38,465 nt of DNA from Burkholderiaceae bacterium (GCA_027486025.1 JAIXPY010000134.1:1-38465), one strand, 5' to 3'; shown: positions 8,644-17,811, numbered from the stretch's first letter. Numbers and translations are program-made. Notes: a model not told the origin generated them from the letters alone.

Positions 8644-11600
8644 GCCCAACCCAAACTAACCAGCAACGCGCATGTAACCCAGCGCGCTCCGTGATGGTAT
8701 CTGCCTGCGCGGGCAGTGGCAAGACTTGGTTGCTGGTAGCGCGTCTGGTGCGCATTCTATTGGCCGGGGCTAAGCCTAATCAAATCCTGGCACTGACGTT
8801 TACACGCAAAGCAGCGCAAGAGATGCGCGAGCGCTTGTATGGACTCTTAGAGCAATTTGCTAGAAGCGATGAGGCGACATTGCTTGCTGCTCTGCGTGAG
8901 CGTGGACTGAATGAGGCCGAGGCACAAGCCGCCGTACCGCAAGCCCGCGCTTTATATGAAACCGTACTCGCAAGTCCGCAAGCGATTGTGATTGATACCT
9001 TCCATGGCTGGTTTGGCAAGCTCTTGGGCGCTGCTCCGGTATCGATTGGTATTCAGCCGGGCTTTAGTTTGCGCGAAGACAGTAAACGCCTCCAAGAAGA
9101 ATGCTTAGCCGATTGGTGGAGTCAAGTCCCCAAGGAGCTTAAGCCTCATTACGAATCCCTTCTACAGCAGCTCGGCGCCCATGAAACCCAACAATTCTTA
9201 ACAGGTAGCTATAGCGCATTTAAGCAACGGGGCGCGTGGACTTTCTTTGAGGCGCGCTGTACCGAGCAAGGTACCACTCCCATTAAACAGCTAGAGCAGA
9301 TGCTGACGCAGGTGAGTGCACCCGACGCGGTATTACACATGTGGAATGCCCCGAATGCCCTTGCCGATTTAGAACTCTTGATGCGTTGCTTTGCTAACAG
9401 TACGCAAACCGAAAAAAATTACTGTACTGTGATTGAAAGCGCAATCGATGCTAAAAAATCCGGATTGGATATAACGCAAGAGCATGTATTAATTGCAGCG
9501 CTTGAAGCGATTTTTCTGACAAAAGAGAAAACGGCGCGCACCGCCAATGCCAAAGTATCCGCAGATCTAAAAAAATGGCTAAGTAAAACTGATCAAGATA
9601 TCAGTGAGTCCAGTTACCTCGCCTGTAAGGAGGCCTGGGCAGATGCATTTTTGGCTAATGTTCAGCGCGATCGCGAAGCAGCTGCTATAAAACTCAATAC
9701 CGCCTGGTTTGCGATGAGCGCTGCAATGCTTGCCCATGTACAGGCGAGCAAAGAAGTAATGCGCGTGCGTGATTTTGATGACTTGGAGATTGGGGTGAGT
9801 CAGCTGATGGCGGATTCGAGTCATGCCGCTTACCTTCAGGCTCGTCTCGATTCGCGCTACCAGCACATTTTGATTGATGAGTTTCAGGATACCAACCCCC
9901 TGCAATGGCAAATCTTACGGTCGTGGTTGGAAGGGTATGGCGCCGATACAAACAAGCCCAGTATTTTTATTGTGGGCGATCCAAAACAATCGATTTACCG
10001 TTTTCGGCGTGCCGATCCGCGCTTATTTGATGCTGCCAAAGACTTTTTGCAAAGCGAGCTGGGTGCCGATTTCATTCAGCTGGATGTAACGCGCCGTAAT
10101 GCACCCGCGATTAATAAGGCCGTTAATTGCACATTTAGCAGTACGCTCTTGCCAGAAAGTTATCCGTATACCCTGCAAACCACGGCATGGAAAGCGCCAG
10201 ACTTGCATGATCCAGCAGCAAGCATAGCCAATCAAGGTGAGGCTTATTTACTTCCCTTGATTCCTTTGGAGGAGCACGAGGCACACGAGCGATCGGGCAA
10301 TGCTTTTGCAGGCCCATTGCCAGATGCTAGTGAGACCGGCACTGTGATGCAGCGCTATCGGGAGGGTCAGCGTATCGCCCAGATGATTCGAGAAGTGATG
10401 CAAACTCGGCGCGTGCTGGAGATGGTGGACGGCCAACAGGTGTGGCGTGATCCACGGCCAAGTGATTTCTTATTATTAGTAAAACGCCGCCTGTACTTAC
10501 CGCAATACGAGCGCGCCATGCGTGAGGCCGGATTTGCATTTGAGAGTTCACGGCTTGGTGGCTTATTAAATACCCTTGAGATTGATGATCTGATTGCACT
10601 CTTAACAGTGTTGGTGACGCCACGCCATGATTTACCGTTAGCGCAGGTATTACGCAGTCCTCTTTTTGGAGCAAGCGAAGACCAAATGCAGTCGCTAGCG
10701 ATAGCGCTGGCAAGTGAGGGCTACCGATCGTGGTGGGATGCTTTGCAGGCCAGCTCTGATCCAGCTTTACTGAAGGCAGGGCGATACCTCGAGCACTGGC
10801 GTGTTTTAGGTGAGCACTTGCCAGTACATGACTTGCTTGATCAAATCTATGCTGAAAATGATGTGCGCATGCGCTATGCGATTGCATCCGATGACTTGCT
10901 CCGGCCGCAGGTCTTAGCGAACATGGATGCCTTTCTAGAGCTTGCCCTTAATCACGACGGCGGACGCTATCCGAGTTTAGGTCGCTTTATTGCTGAGATA
11001 AAGGCGATGCGCCAAGGCGACGATGATGAAACCCCAGATGAGGGGGAGATGGATCTAGAAAGTGAGGCGGCAGAATCCATCGAGCTAGATGATGGGGGCG
11101 GGCTTTCCGAGGCGGATCGCAACAAACGCGTACGTATGATGACCGTCCACGGCGCTAAAGGATTGGAGGCGCCATTTGTGGTGCTGCTTGATACCAATCA
11201 CACCACCGGTATGAATCAACACCGTGGCATCTTGCTCGACTGGCCCCCCAATGAGGCGGCACCAATTCATTTATCGGCCTTTACCAAAGACACCATTACG
11301 AGTCCTCGCACCCAGATTCAGGAAGAAGAGCAGCGCATTGCCTCCAATGAAAACTGGAATGCACTGTATGTGGCCATGACCCGCGCTAAGCAAGGGCTGT
11401 GGATCAGTGGCGTCGCAAAATCCTCAAGCAAAGAAGATGGCATTGACCTCAACTCCTGGTATTACCGAATTCAATCCGCGGAGCTACCTGATTTTGCGAT
11501 ATCAGATGTGGTGACTACGGCACCGAATGACCCTAAAGTTTCTGCGCAAAGCCAAAGTAGTACCAGCATGTCATTTTCGATTGATGACTTTGCTCTTGAA

Positions 11601-12200
11601 TGGGATATGGCGAAAACCAGTCATGTAATGCAATTAGCGAATATTGAAAATGGCATTACAAATATCAATGCAGCAGAGGCTCCAGTAGAGCCAGAAATTG
11701 AACCCCGTATTTTGGAAGATGGGGTGCACTTTCATGCACTTCTGGAATGCTGCACGCTCCAAAGTGGTAGCACGGCCTCGGATTTACCAAGCCTTGCACA
11801 CACCATGAATTGGTTTGGCATTGATGAGGCAAGGGCTACGCTTGCCCTATCTCGGGTTAAAACAGTTTTACAAACAGACGCTTTGAAGCCCTATTTGTTA
11901 GATGGTGAGTGGATTCAGGCGTGGAATGAGATCGACGTACTCATCCCTGCTGATGTAACGCAAGAAGCCGGTGAAAGCAGTAAAACCATACATACGCGCT
12001 TTGATCGCTTAATCGAGTTTGCGGATCGTTTAGTGATTTTGGATTACAAGCTTAGCCTGCCCAAGGAGGGCGATAGCAAAACAGCGCTCTATCAAAAGCA
12101 GTTGCAGCAGTACGCTAGTGGTTTGCAACGCCTTCGAAGCGATAAGCCTATTGAGGCCTATTTGGTTTCAGCGACTGGAGAGCTTCAGCGACTCGTTTAA
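8640..12200 (+). CDS. addA: AddA-type UvrD/Rep helicase-nuclease
   Basis: A protein of 1186 residues with all main superfamily 1 helicase motifs: Walker A ACAGSGKTW (residues 24-29 AGSGKT), LIDEFQDTNPLQW (motif II), VGDPKQSIYRFRRAD (motif III), TVHGAKGLE (motif V) and YVAMTRAKQGLW (motif VI). The C-terminal nuclease domain has HFHALLE and VILDYKLS, with D1135-Y-K1137 as the catalytic DxK. This is the AddA/RecB architecture, unwinding and cutting DNA ends during recombinational repair. The start is GTG 8640. A purine-rich SD (GGAAGGGG, 8627-8634) sits just ahead, and the start overlaps the AddB stop as GTGA. A TTG at 8622 would fall before that SD. It converges on an ExoX-like exonuclease ten bases after its stop. 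Confidence 0.92.
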   Translation: MSPTQTNQQRACNPARSVMVSACAGSGKTWLLVARLVRILLAGAKPNQILALTFTRKAAQEMRERLYGLLEQFARSDEATLLAALRERGLNEAEAQAAVPQARALYETVLASPQAIVIDTFHGWFGKLLGAAPVSIGIQPGFSLREDSKRLQEECLADWWSQVPKELKPHYESLLQQLGAHETQQFLTGSYSAFKQRGAWTFFEARCTEQGTTPIKQLEQMLTQVSAPDAVLHMWNAPNALADLELLMRCFANSTQTEKNYCTVIESAIDAKKSGLDITQEHVLIAALEAIFLTKEKTARTANAKVSADLKKWLSKTDQDISESSYLACKEAWADAFLANVQRDREAAAIKLNTAWFAMSAAMLAHVQASKEVMRVRDFDDLEIGVSQLMADSSHAAYLQARLDSRYQHILIDEFQDTNPLQWQILRSWLEGYGADTNKPSIFIVGDPKQSIYRFRRADPRLFDAAKDFLQSELGADFIQLDVTRRNAPAINKAVNCTFSSTLLPESYPYTLQTTAWKAPDLHDPAASIANQGEAYLLPLIPLEEHEAHERSGNAFAGPLPDASETGTVMQRYREGQRIAQMIREVMQTRRVLEMVDGQQVWRDPRPSDFLLLVKRRLYLPQYERAMREAGFAFESSRLGGLLNTLEIDDLIALLTVLVTPRHDLPLAQVLRSPLFGASEDQMQSLAIALASEGYRSWWDALQASSDPALLKAGRYLEHWRVLGEHLPVHDLLDQIYAENDVRMRYAIASDDLLRPQVLANMDAFLELALNHDGGRYPSLGRFIAEIKAMRQGDDDETPDEGEMDLESEAAESIELDDGGGLSEADRNKRVRMMTVHGAKGLEAPFVVLLDTNHTTGMNQHRGILLDWPPNEAAPIHLSAFTKDTITSPRTQIQEEEQRIASNENWNALYVAMTRAKQGLWISGVAKSSSKEDGIDLNSWYYRIQSAELPDFAISDVVTTAPNDPKVSAQSQSSTSMSFSIDDFALEWDMAKTSHVMQLANIENGITNINAAEAPVEPEIEPRILEDGVHFHALLECCTLQSGSTASDLPSLAHTMNWFGIDEARATLALSRVKTVLQTDALKPYLLDGEWIQAWNEIDVLIPADVTQEAGESSKTIHTRFDRLIEFADRLVILDYKLSLPKEGDSKTALYQKQLQQYASGLQRLRSDKPIEAYLVSATGELQRLV

Positions 12201-12210
12201 AACAGAAAGA

Positions 12211-12870
12211 TTAGCGGGCTTCTAGGGCTTTGCGTAAATAGGGATCAATATCGCCTTGGCCGAGTAACCAGCGTTTGTAGTCAGCAGGCACATCCGCGAT
12301 GGCCATGCCTTTGTGTTTGCCAAAGGGCATAACGCTGGGAGATCGCGCATTTTCCGACGCGAGCCAGAGTGCTTCAATGCTGTCAATGGAGCGGACCTGG
12401 CAAATGTGCTGCAGAATGACGGCGCAGATCCCGACATCGGCTAGTGCGCTATGGGCATTTTTTAGCATGTCCCTTGCGTTTTTGCGATCCAGAAAATAGA
12501 GCAGGGCGCTTTGATTATGGCTATCGAGCTCAGGCCAAATCGACCGAGCTAGGGCTAAGGTACAGATGCGCTTGATATCGGGATTACCAATCGCCGCCCA
12601 ATCAAAATCCACATTGTGACCAATCATGTACTGCGTAACTGCCGGCAAGGCAAAGGAAGCGCTCGGTGGGCAATCGATGAGCTCCTCATCCAAAATATGG
12701 TGGGTAGCTAAAGCCCCAAGGCTAATCGGCTTACCCGGGTTATAGCGCTGCACCCATGGATTACAGGTCGCAAATGGGCTCAAGGAGCTGAGTTCAAGCC
12801 ATGCCGCCTCAATAATGACGGGATTATTTTTATCGGTTGCTTCGGTATCAAAAATGATGGTGTTTGGCAT
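12211..12870 (-). CDS. ExoX-like DEDDh 3'-5' exonuclease
   Basis: A 219-residue protein of the same size as E. coli exonuclease X. Motif I is IIFDTEATD (D8, E10), motif II HNVDFDW (D88/D90), and motif III H140-x4-D145 in NAHSALADVG, making the DEDDh catalytic set. The C-terminus MPFGKHKGMAIADVP...YKRWLL matches the FGKxxG tail (DUF3820-like) also found in ExoX. Such enzymes degrade single-stranded or frayed 3' ends in repair. It converges with addA, so a DNA-repair context is shared though not an operon. The start ATG 12870 has no clear SD. The RNase T or DnaQ families are less likely because of the C-terminal tail. Confidence 0.88.
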   Translation of the reverse strand: MPNTIIFDTEATDKNNPVIIEAAWLELSSLSPFATCNPWVQRYNPGKPISLGALATHHILDEELIDCPPSASFALPAVTQYMIGHNVDFDWAAIGNPDIKRICTLALARSIWPELDSHNQSALLYFLDRKNARDMLKNAHSALADVGICAVILQHICQVRSIDSIEALWLASENARSPSVMPFGKHKGMAIADVPADYKRWLLGQGDIDPYLRKALEAR

Positions 12871-12901
12871 GAGTAAATGAATCGCTAAATAGTTAAAAGA
12901 G

Positions 12902-13252
12902 TTAGGCTGCCAAAAGATCGCTGTAGGCAGGTATGCGCGGAAGGATATTTTTTAGCTTGCGCTCTGCTTGCCATAAGTCGTAGCGTGATTGCATTTCAAT
13001 CCAAAGCTGTGGTCCATTGCCTAAAAAAGTACCCAATCGCAAAGCAAGCTCAGGAGAGACGGCACTTCGTTCCGATAAAACAGCATGCAAGGTCTGTCTT
13101 GAAATGCCCAAGTGCTTTGCAAACTCGGATACAGAGATTTGCAGTGTCGGATAGACATCCTCTCGTAAGATGGCCCCAGGATGTGTAGGAGGGCGTTTGC
13201 GTAGTGTGCTAACGGAAATTCTCCAAGTTAATAAAGCGGGCGCCGCCTTCAT
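12902..13252 (-). CDS. higA: HigA-family HTH transcriptional regulator (antitoxin-like, no toxin partner seen)
   Basis: From ATG 13252 this gives 116 residues. THPGAILREDVYPTLQISVSEFAKHLGISRQTLHAVLSE is the HigA/VapI XRE-type HTH, followed by SPELALRLGTFLGNGPQLWIEMQSRYDLW, the standard continuation. HigA proteins neutralise the RNase HigB and repress their own operon. No HigB-like frame lies upstream or downstream, so this is an orphan. The long frame from 13312 cannot be the true start because it would lie inside the promoter described below. About 18 residues precede the conserved THPGAIL core, slightly more than usual, so a shorter start is possible. The function may be regulatory only. 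Confidence 0.85.
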   Translation of the reverse strand: MKAAPALLTWRISVSTLRKRPPTHPGAILREDVYPTLQISVSEFAKHLGISRQTLHAVLSERSAVSPELALRLGTFLGNGPQLWIEMQSRYDLWQAERKLKNILPRIPAYSDLLAA

Positions 13253-13283
13253 ACCAGCCAAATTAAGGTTACTAAATATGTAA

Positions 13284-13312
13284 AGTATAACCTTACAGTA
13301 AGAAAGGGTCAA
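13284..13312 (-). promoter_or_regulatory. Promoter of the higA-like gene with palindrome in the spacer
   Basis: On the minus strand TTGACC (13307-13312) and TATACT (13284-13289) are 17 bases apart, a strong sigma-70 pattern. An inverted repeat CTTACaGTAAG (13292-13302) sits within the spacer and is a plausible autoregulatory operator. The inferred start leaves a leader of about 25 bases to ATG 13252. Confidence 0.65.
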
Positions 13313-13434
13313 CGATACTATTTATTTGTTATTAGTACCTAAAACTGCAATTAACCTCACGTAATACACCAGTCAAGCGAGTCATTTTTCCTACTGTCAA
13401 GAAAGAGTCACGGTTATGTGCTCTGATCGCGCCC

Positions 13435-14100
13435 ATGATTACAGTTGTTATCGCCTCGTACCGATACGGGCACCTCGCAGCACATTGCATCGAATCCCTT
13501 TTATCCCAAACCTGCATGCCGGAACGCATTCTGTTTGTGGATGATGGTGCCAAGGATTGCGCACACTTACAGCTGCTGTATCCCGATATCGAATTCATCT
13601 TACGTCCACACAATTTAGGTACGGTGGCCAACTTTCAAGACATCTTGATGGGCATTGATACCGAGTACGTCCTTTTCATTGGCGCTGATAACTGGCTGCG
13701 TTCCGATGCAATTGAGTTACTGACTGCCCATGCCGGTGCGGATATCGTGACCTACGATATTGTGGTGACAGGTGAGCTCAAAGCAGAGATTACCTTACGC
13801 GTTCCTGGCCAAACCCAGTTGCACCAGGGTGATTTATATTGGGACCGGCAAGGATTGCACCATGGCTCGATGATGTATCGCACGCAACTGGGTAGGCAGG
13901 TTGGTTACCACAAGCGCTTTGCTGAGCGCTCTAATCCCCAAGAAGACTGGAATCTCTGGGACAAGATGCGAGAGCAGGGAGCTTCCGTTTCCAGCATTCA
14001 GGAAGGTTTGCTGTACTACCGCCGTCACCGTGAAAACTTTTTGAAGTACGGTGAGGCCGATTACGCACCACACCTGCAGGAACTGGCGTCGCAGGAGTAA
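13435..14100 (+). CDS. Family 2 glycosyltransferase
   Basis: A 221-residue soluble protein beginning MITVVIASYRYGHLAAHCIE, then SLLSQTCMPERILFVDDGAKD, the nucleotide-binding half of a GT-A fold. VANFQDILMGIDTEYVLFIGADNWL follows; here GADNWL (83-88) takes the place where many GT2 enzymes have DxD or DADD. The later stretch RSNPQEDWNLWDKM resembles the ED/xxRW acceptor motif. The likely role is sugar transfer to a surface polysaccharide or glycolipid, but donor and acceptor are unknown. It stands alone between the higA-like gene and folB, which are on the other strand. No clear SD precedes the ATG. Confidence 0.8.
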   Translation: MITVVIASYRYGHLAAHCIESLLSQTCMPERILFVDDGAKDCAHLQLLYPDIEFILRPHNLGTVANFQDILMGIDTEYVLFIGADNWLRSDAIELLTAHAGADIVTYDIVVTGELKAEITLRVPGQTQLHQGDLYWDRQGLHHGSMMYRTQLGRQVGYHKRFAERSNPQEDWNLWDKMREQGASVSSIQEGLLYYRRHRENFLKYGEADYAPHLQELASQE

Positions 14101-14110
14101 GCCGTTTGCT

Positions 14111-14506
14111 TTACGCGTTACGTGCTCGTAATTGATTCAGGACAACTTCATCGAGGTGCAGTTTTACTCCCAGTGATCCAGAGTTATTGTGCACGGGACT
14201 CTTGCATAAGCTAATTTCCAAAGACGTAATTTCAGAATAAGCAGAGCAGGCCTGAGCAATTCGGCTAATCAGGCGTTCTTGCGTTTCGTAGTGACAATCT
14301 CCTGCAAGTCGATCAATTTCAAGAACCAGCGGATCATAGTCAAATACATACGCCATGCCATCCTTGGGTATTAAAACCAAGCCGGCATCAATCGAGAGGG
14401 TTAAATTGAGAACGTGTTCATCTGGCACGGTATCGCCTGGCTTGTAAGTGCCAATCTTGGTGCGGAGCTTTAAGTCCTTCAGTTCAATGCAGGCTTGTGG
14501 GGTCAT
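14111..14506 (-). CDS. folB: Dihydroneopterin aldolase (folate synthesis)
   Basis: From ATG 14506 this is 131 residues; a TTG at 14521 would add five. LKDLKLRTKIGTYKPGD is the family's N-terminal signature. VFDYDPLV carries the conserved tyrosine (Y57) and ISLCKSPV the catalytic lysine (K102). FolB converts 7,8-dihydroneopterin to 6-hydroxymethyl-dihydropterin and glycolaldehyde in the cytoplasm. It ends ten bases from the stop of the convergent glycosyltransferase. It is somewhat longer than typical FolB (about 120 residues) and has divergent spacing around the tyrosine, so a FolX-like epimerase activity cannot be excluded. No other folate gene is in the window. Confidence 0.82.
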   Translation of the reverse strand: MTPQACIELKDLKLRTKIGTYKPGDTVPDEHVLNLTLSIDAGLVLIPKDGMAYVFDYDPLVLEIDRLAGDCHYETQERLISRIAQACSAYSEITSLEISLCKSPVHNNSGSLGVKLHLDEVVLNQLRARNA

Positions 14507-14787
14507 GGGTATTTTCTGCAATGTGTTTGTGCGGTTTAGTCAGACAAAGTAGGGTCTTCGGTGTTGCAATGCTTTCTATCCTAATGCCAATGCGCTTATT
14601 GCCCATCATCTTGGAATTACTCTTAAAAATACGAACTTAATCAATTATTTATGTGACTTCGGGTATTTACTTACGCACCAAGATAGGGAATTGCATTGAA
14701 ATGGTTTAGGCTTTCAACTAGTGGGTATTCCTTCCTCGGATTGGGTGGCAGGCCTTCTGATTGTTCTAAGTATGTGAGACCAGACCA

Positions 14788-15936
14788 ATGTACACGAGTG
14801 ATGTGGAGACCCAAGCATTAACCAATGCCCAATCCATTGGCTTTGCTATCTCGTTTGTAGATCCGGTAAATTTCGACAGCCGTCTGCGTCAAGTGCAGCG
14901 CTGCTTACGTTACCTTGGCATTAATGACTTAGTCGATTGCAGTATGGGTGAGGGTGTGGATGGTCGCTACCTGCATTTGCGAGCCAGTCATCGCTTAATT
15001 ACTCTTTGCCCTGATTTTGATACCAGCAGTATCGCCACTTTTTTGTGCGCACGTCAACAAGGTCAGCAGCAGACCATGCTGGCTGAAATCATTTTAGCAA
15101 TGGCGCTTAGTCCCGATGTTGTTCACTTTAGCAATCAGCAAGAGCTGAAAAGTAATCTACGCATGCGTTGCGCTGTAGTGCATTTAGCCTCACGTACTGA
15201 GTTGAATTTTGATACCAGCGCTATTACTAGGCCACAGGCCTACTGGTTTTATACCAAAGAGAATGGGTTTTTGTTGCGCCAAGGCGTTTCATTAGCAGAA
15301 GGAATAGAGCGGGCTCTATGTCCGGATGTGAGTGGATATACCTATTCTTTTTCCTGTCAGCGCGCCTCGGAATACCTAATGCTTCATGCGGTTGTAAGCG
15401 AGCTACTGAGGGTCAACAAAGAAGCATTGCAGGCAACGGAGGCGCAGTGGCGTAAACGCGCTTTGACCGGCGATGATTTTTTATTTCGTTTCTTGGAAGA
15501 GCGCGGCACCCGTGACAATCCCATGCCGATGCGGTATTACATTCCAGGCGATCGCATATGGTTTAAGAATCCCGATGACCATTCTTCTGATATTGAAGGC
15601 TTTGAGGGCTCGTGGGTCATTTATTTAGGCGGCGGATGCTTCTGTAATTTATGGGATCGCGCGCGACCCTACACCCTCGAAGAAAAGTGCCTGGAGATTT
15701 ACTATTGGAGCCAATGCGTTGAAGTAAGTCCCGCTGGTGTTCCTTGGATAAATGAGGCGATTGTCAAAGAGTGCGTCCAATTGGCTCTTAGCGATCCAGC
15801 CATAAAAAAACCGATACTACAGAAGATGATGGTCTACCGTGATCCCGCAGGCGTTTATGCAGATGGGGGTTGCATTGATTTGAGCCGTGACTCCTTCAGC
15901 CCAGTGCGTGGTAGGGCTAGCTCTGCCTATATATAG
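14788..15936 (+). CDS. Homologue of Bacillus transglutaminase Tgl, with N- and C-terminal extensions
   Basis: A 382-residue protein. Recalled alignment with B. subtilis Tgl (245 residues) runs through its middle: ELKSNLRMRCAVVHLAS (Tgl ELKLRMNIVAAAKTL), AYWFYTKENGFLLRQGVS (Tgl TYWRVSPEGALELKY), YSFSCQRA (Tgl YAFECATA), and GDRIWFKNPD with GFEGSWVIYLG (Tgl GDCLYFKNPE with QWRGENVILLG). The Tgl nucleophile Cys116 would be C190. The neighbouring Glu115 becomes Ser189, and the Tgl catalytic Glu187 position appears to be Ser275, with a Glu two residues earlier (E273). Tgl cross-links spore coat proteins in spore formers; the role here is unknown. About 110 N-terminal and 60 C-terminal residues lie outside the alignment. 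It lies alone in a 281-base-flanked setting, 59 bases before the ABC exporter. Confidence 0.6.
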   Translation: MYTSDVETQALTNAQSIGFAISFVDPVNFDSRLRQVQRCLRYLGINDLVDCSMGEGVDGRYLHLRASHRLITLCPDFDTSSIATFLCARQQGQQQTMLAEIILAMALSPDVVHFSNQQELKSNLRMRCAVVHLASRTELNFDTSAITRPQAYWFYTKENGFLLRQGVSLAEGIERALCPDVSGYTYSFSCQRASEYLMLHAVVSELLRVNKEALQATEAQWRKRALTGDDFLFRFLEERGTRDNPMPMRYYIPGDRIWFKNPDDHSSDIEGFEGSWVIYLGGGCFCNLWDRARPYTLEEKCLEIYYWSQCVEVSPAGVPWINEAIVKECVQLALSDPAIKKPILQKMMVYRDPAGVYADGGCIDLSRDSFSPVRGRASSAYI

Positions 15937-15995
15937 TTTTTCAGTCTGAGCGCTAGGGCCGCTGCCTCACCCCGAATCACGTAAACTGAGTTGCT

Positions 15996-17771
15996 ATGGC
16001 ATCCAAACTCAATAGCCTAACTCGCTGGCTGCGCGATTATCGTGTGTTATCCCGCTACCGAGTGCAGTGGACCTTAGCATGCCTTTTTTTACTGTTGGCA
16101 GCAGCCGCTACGCTGGCGGTGCCGCTGGCTTTTCGTGGAATAGTAGACACTGGCCTAACCAGCGACGAAATTGATCTGCAGTTCATTTACTTATTGCTAT
16201 TGGCAGCGGTCTTGGCAGTAATGACCGCCAGCCGCTTTTACATGATGTCGTGGCTAGGTGAACGGGTCGTGGCCGACATTCGGCAACGCGTCTTTGAAAA
16301 TGTATTGCGTCAAAGCCCCCGCTATTTTGAAACCCTGCAAACGGGCGAAGTGTTGTCACGCTTAACGAGTGACACTACCTTAGTGCAAACCTTGGTGGGC
16401 TCGAGCATATCCATTGCACTCCGCAGCCTAGTCATGTTGATTGGGGGCATGACCATGATGCTCGTCACCAGCGCTTGGTTAGCCGGCATCATGATTGTTC
16501 TGCTTGCGGTCATTGTCTTGCCGCTGTGGGCACTGGGTCGCCGCGTACGAAAAATGTCGCGCACCAGCCAAGATAAAGTCGCCGATACCAGCGCGATGGC
16601 TGGGGAGGTATTGAACGCCATCACGACGGTGCAAGCATTTACCCGTGAGCCCCATGAACAGCAACGCTTTAATGCTGCAGTAGAAACGGCTTTTCTGGAG
16701 GCGAAGAAACGCATCACTATGCGCTCCTTGCTGACTGCCGTGGCGATTGTGATGTCGTTCGGTGTGATCGTATTTGTGCTTTGGATTGGCGCGCAGCAAG
16801 TCACTGCCGGTGTAATGACCTTAGGCGAGCTCACGCAGTTTGTACTCTATGCGGCAATCATCGCCGGATCGATTGGCGCACTTTCAGAGACCTGGGGTGA
16901 TTTACAGCGCGCTGCTGGCGCCATGGAGCGCTTGGTTGAGTTAATGCAAGCGCCGCCCGACTTGGTATATCAGGACGCCATTACAAGCCAAGGGCAAATT
17001 CCGCTCCAAACTTCATCCTCACCACCATCGGCCTCTCAAGCGGACGCGATGGTATTTAGTAGTGTGTCATTTGCGTATCCGTCTCGCCCCGACTTTATGG
17101 CCATTAAAGACCTTTCTTTTAATGTCCAGCAAGGCGCTCGGTATGCACTCGTCGGACCATCCGGGGCTGGTAAAAGTACCTTGTTTGCAATGCTCTTGCG
17201 CTTTTATGCACCGACGGCCGGCCAGATTGCTGTGTTGGGCAAAGACATTACCCAGTGGCCAGTAAGTGAGCTGCGTAATCTGATTGGCATCGTTCCGCAA
17301 GAGCCCGTTATTTTTGCCTCGAGCGCCATGGAAAACATTCGCTATGGCAAATTGGATGCAACGGATGAGGAGGTGATTGCTGCTGCAAAAACGGCCCATG
17401 CCGATGGGTTTATCTCTGCCTTGCCAGAAGGCTACGCTAGTTTTTTAGGGGAGCGCGGAGTGCGCTTGTCGGGCGGACAAAAGCAACGGATTTCGATTGC
17501 TAGGGCCATATTAAAGAATCCACCCATTTTGCTCTTGGATGAGGCAACCAGCGCCCTTGATGCGGAATCCGAACGCGAAGTGCAATTGGCATTGGATAGC
17601 GTGCTACCGGGAAGAACGTCGCTAACGATTGCCCACCGTTTAGCTACGGTGCTGCGCGCCGACTGCATCTTGGTCTTGGAGGAAGGGCGTTTAGTTGAGC
17701 AGGGTAGTCACGCTGATCTGATCAAGCAAGGCGGACTGTATGCGCGCTTAGCTGACTTGCAATTTGCCTGA
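15996..17771 (+). CDS. ABC exporter half-transporter (fused membrane and ATPase domains)
   Basis: A 591-residue protein. Six membrane helices span roughly residues 20-310, including VLSRLTSDTTLVQTLVGSS, the typical type IV exporter coupling region. The ATPase domain has Walker A GPSGAGKST (387-395), signature LSGGQ (491-495), Walker B ILLLDE (511-516) and the H-loop in LTIAHRL. It belongs to the ABCB/MsbA-like group, working as a homodimer to export lipids, peptides or drugs. The substrate cannot be predicted from sequence. It may be co-transcribed with the upstream Tgl-like gene (59-base gap, no terminator) and the downstream COQ7 gene (40-base gap). Confidence 0.93.
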   Translation: MASKLNSLTRWLRDYRVLSRYRVQWTLACLFLLLAAAATLAVPLAFRGIVDTGLTSDEIDLQFIYLLLLAAVLAVMTASRFYMMSWLGERVVADIRQRVFENVLRQSPRYFETLQTGEVLSRLTSDTTLVQTLVGSSISIALRSLVMLIGGMTMMLVTSAWLAGIMIVLLAVIVLPLWALGRRVRKMSRTSQDKVADTSAMAGEVLNAITTVQAFTREPHEQQRFNAAVETAFLEAKKRITMRSLLTAVAIVMSFGVIVFVLWIGAQQVTAGVMTLGELTQFVLYAAIIAGSIGALSETWGDLQRAAGAMERLVELMQAPPDLVYQDAITSQGQIPLQTSSSPPSASQADAMVFSSVSFAYPSRPDFMAIKDLSFNVQQGARYALVGPSGAGKSTLFAMLLRFYAPTAGQIAVLGKDITQWPVSELRNLIGIVPQEPVIFASSAMENIRYGKLDATDEEVIAAAKTAHADGFISALPEGYASFLGERGVRLSGGQKQRISIARAILKNPPILLLDEATSALDAESEREVQLALDSVLPGRTSLTIAHRLATVLRADCILVLEEGRLVEQGSHADLIKQGGLYARLADLQFA

Positions 17772-17811
17772 TGCCTGTGCAGGAATGTTGAAGCTACGAT
17801 AAGCTCCGTAC

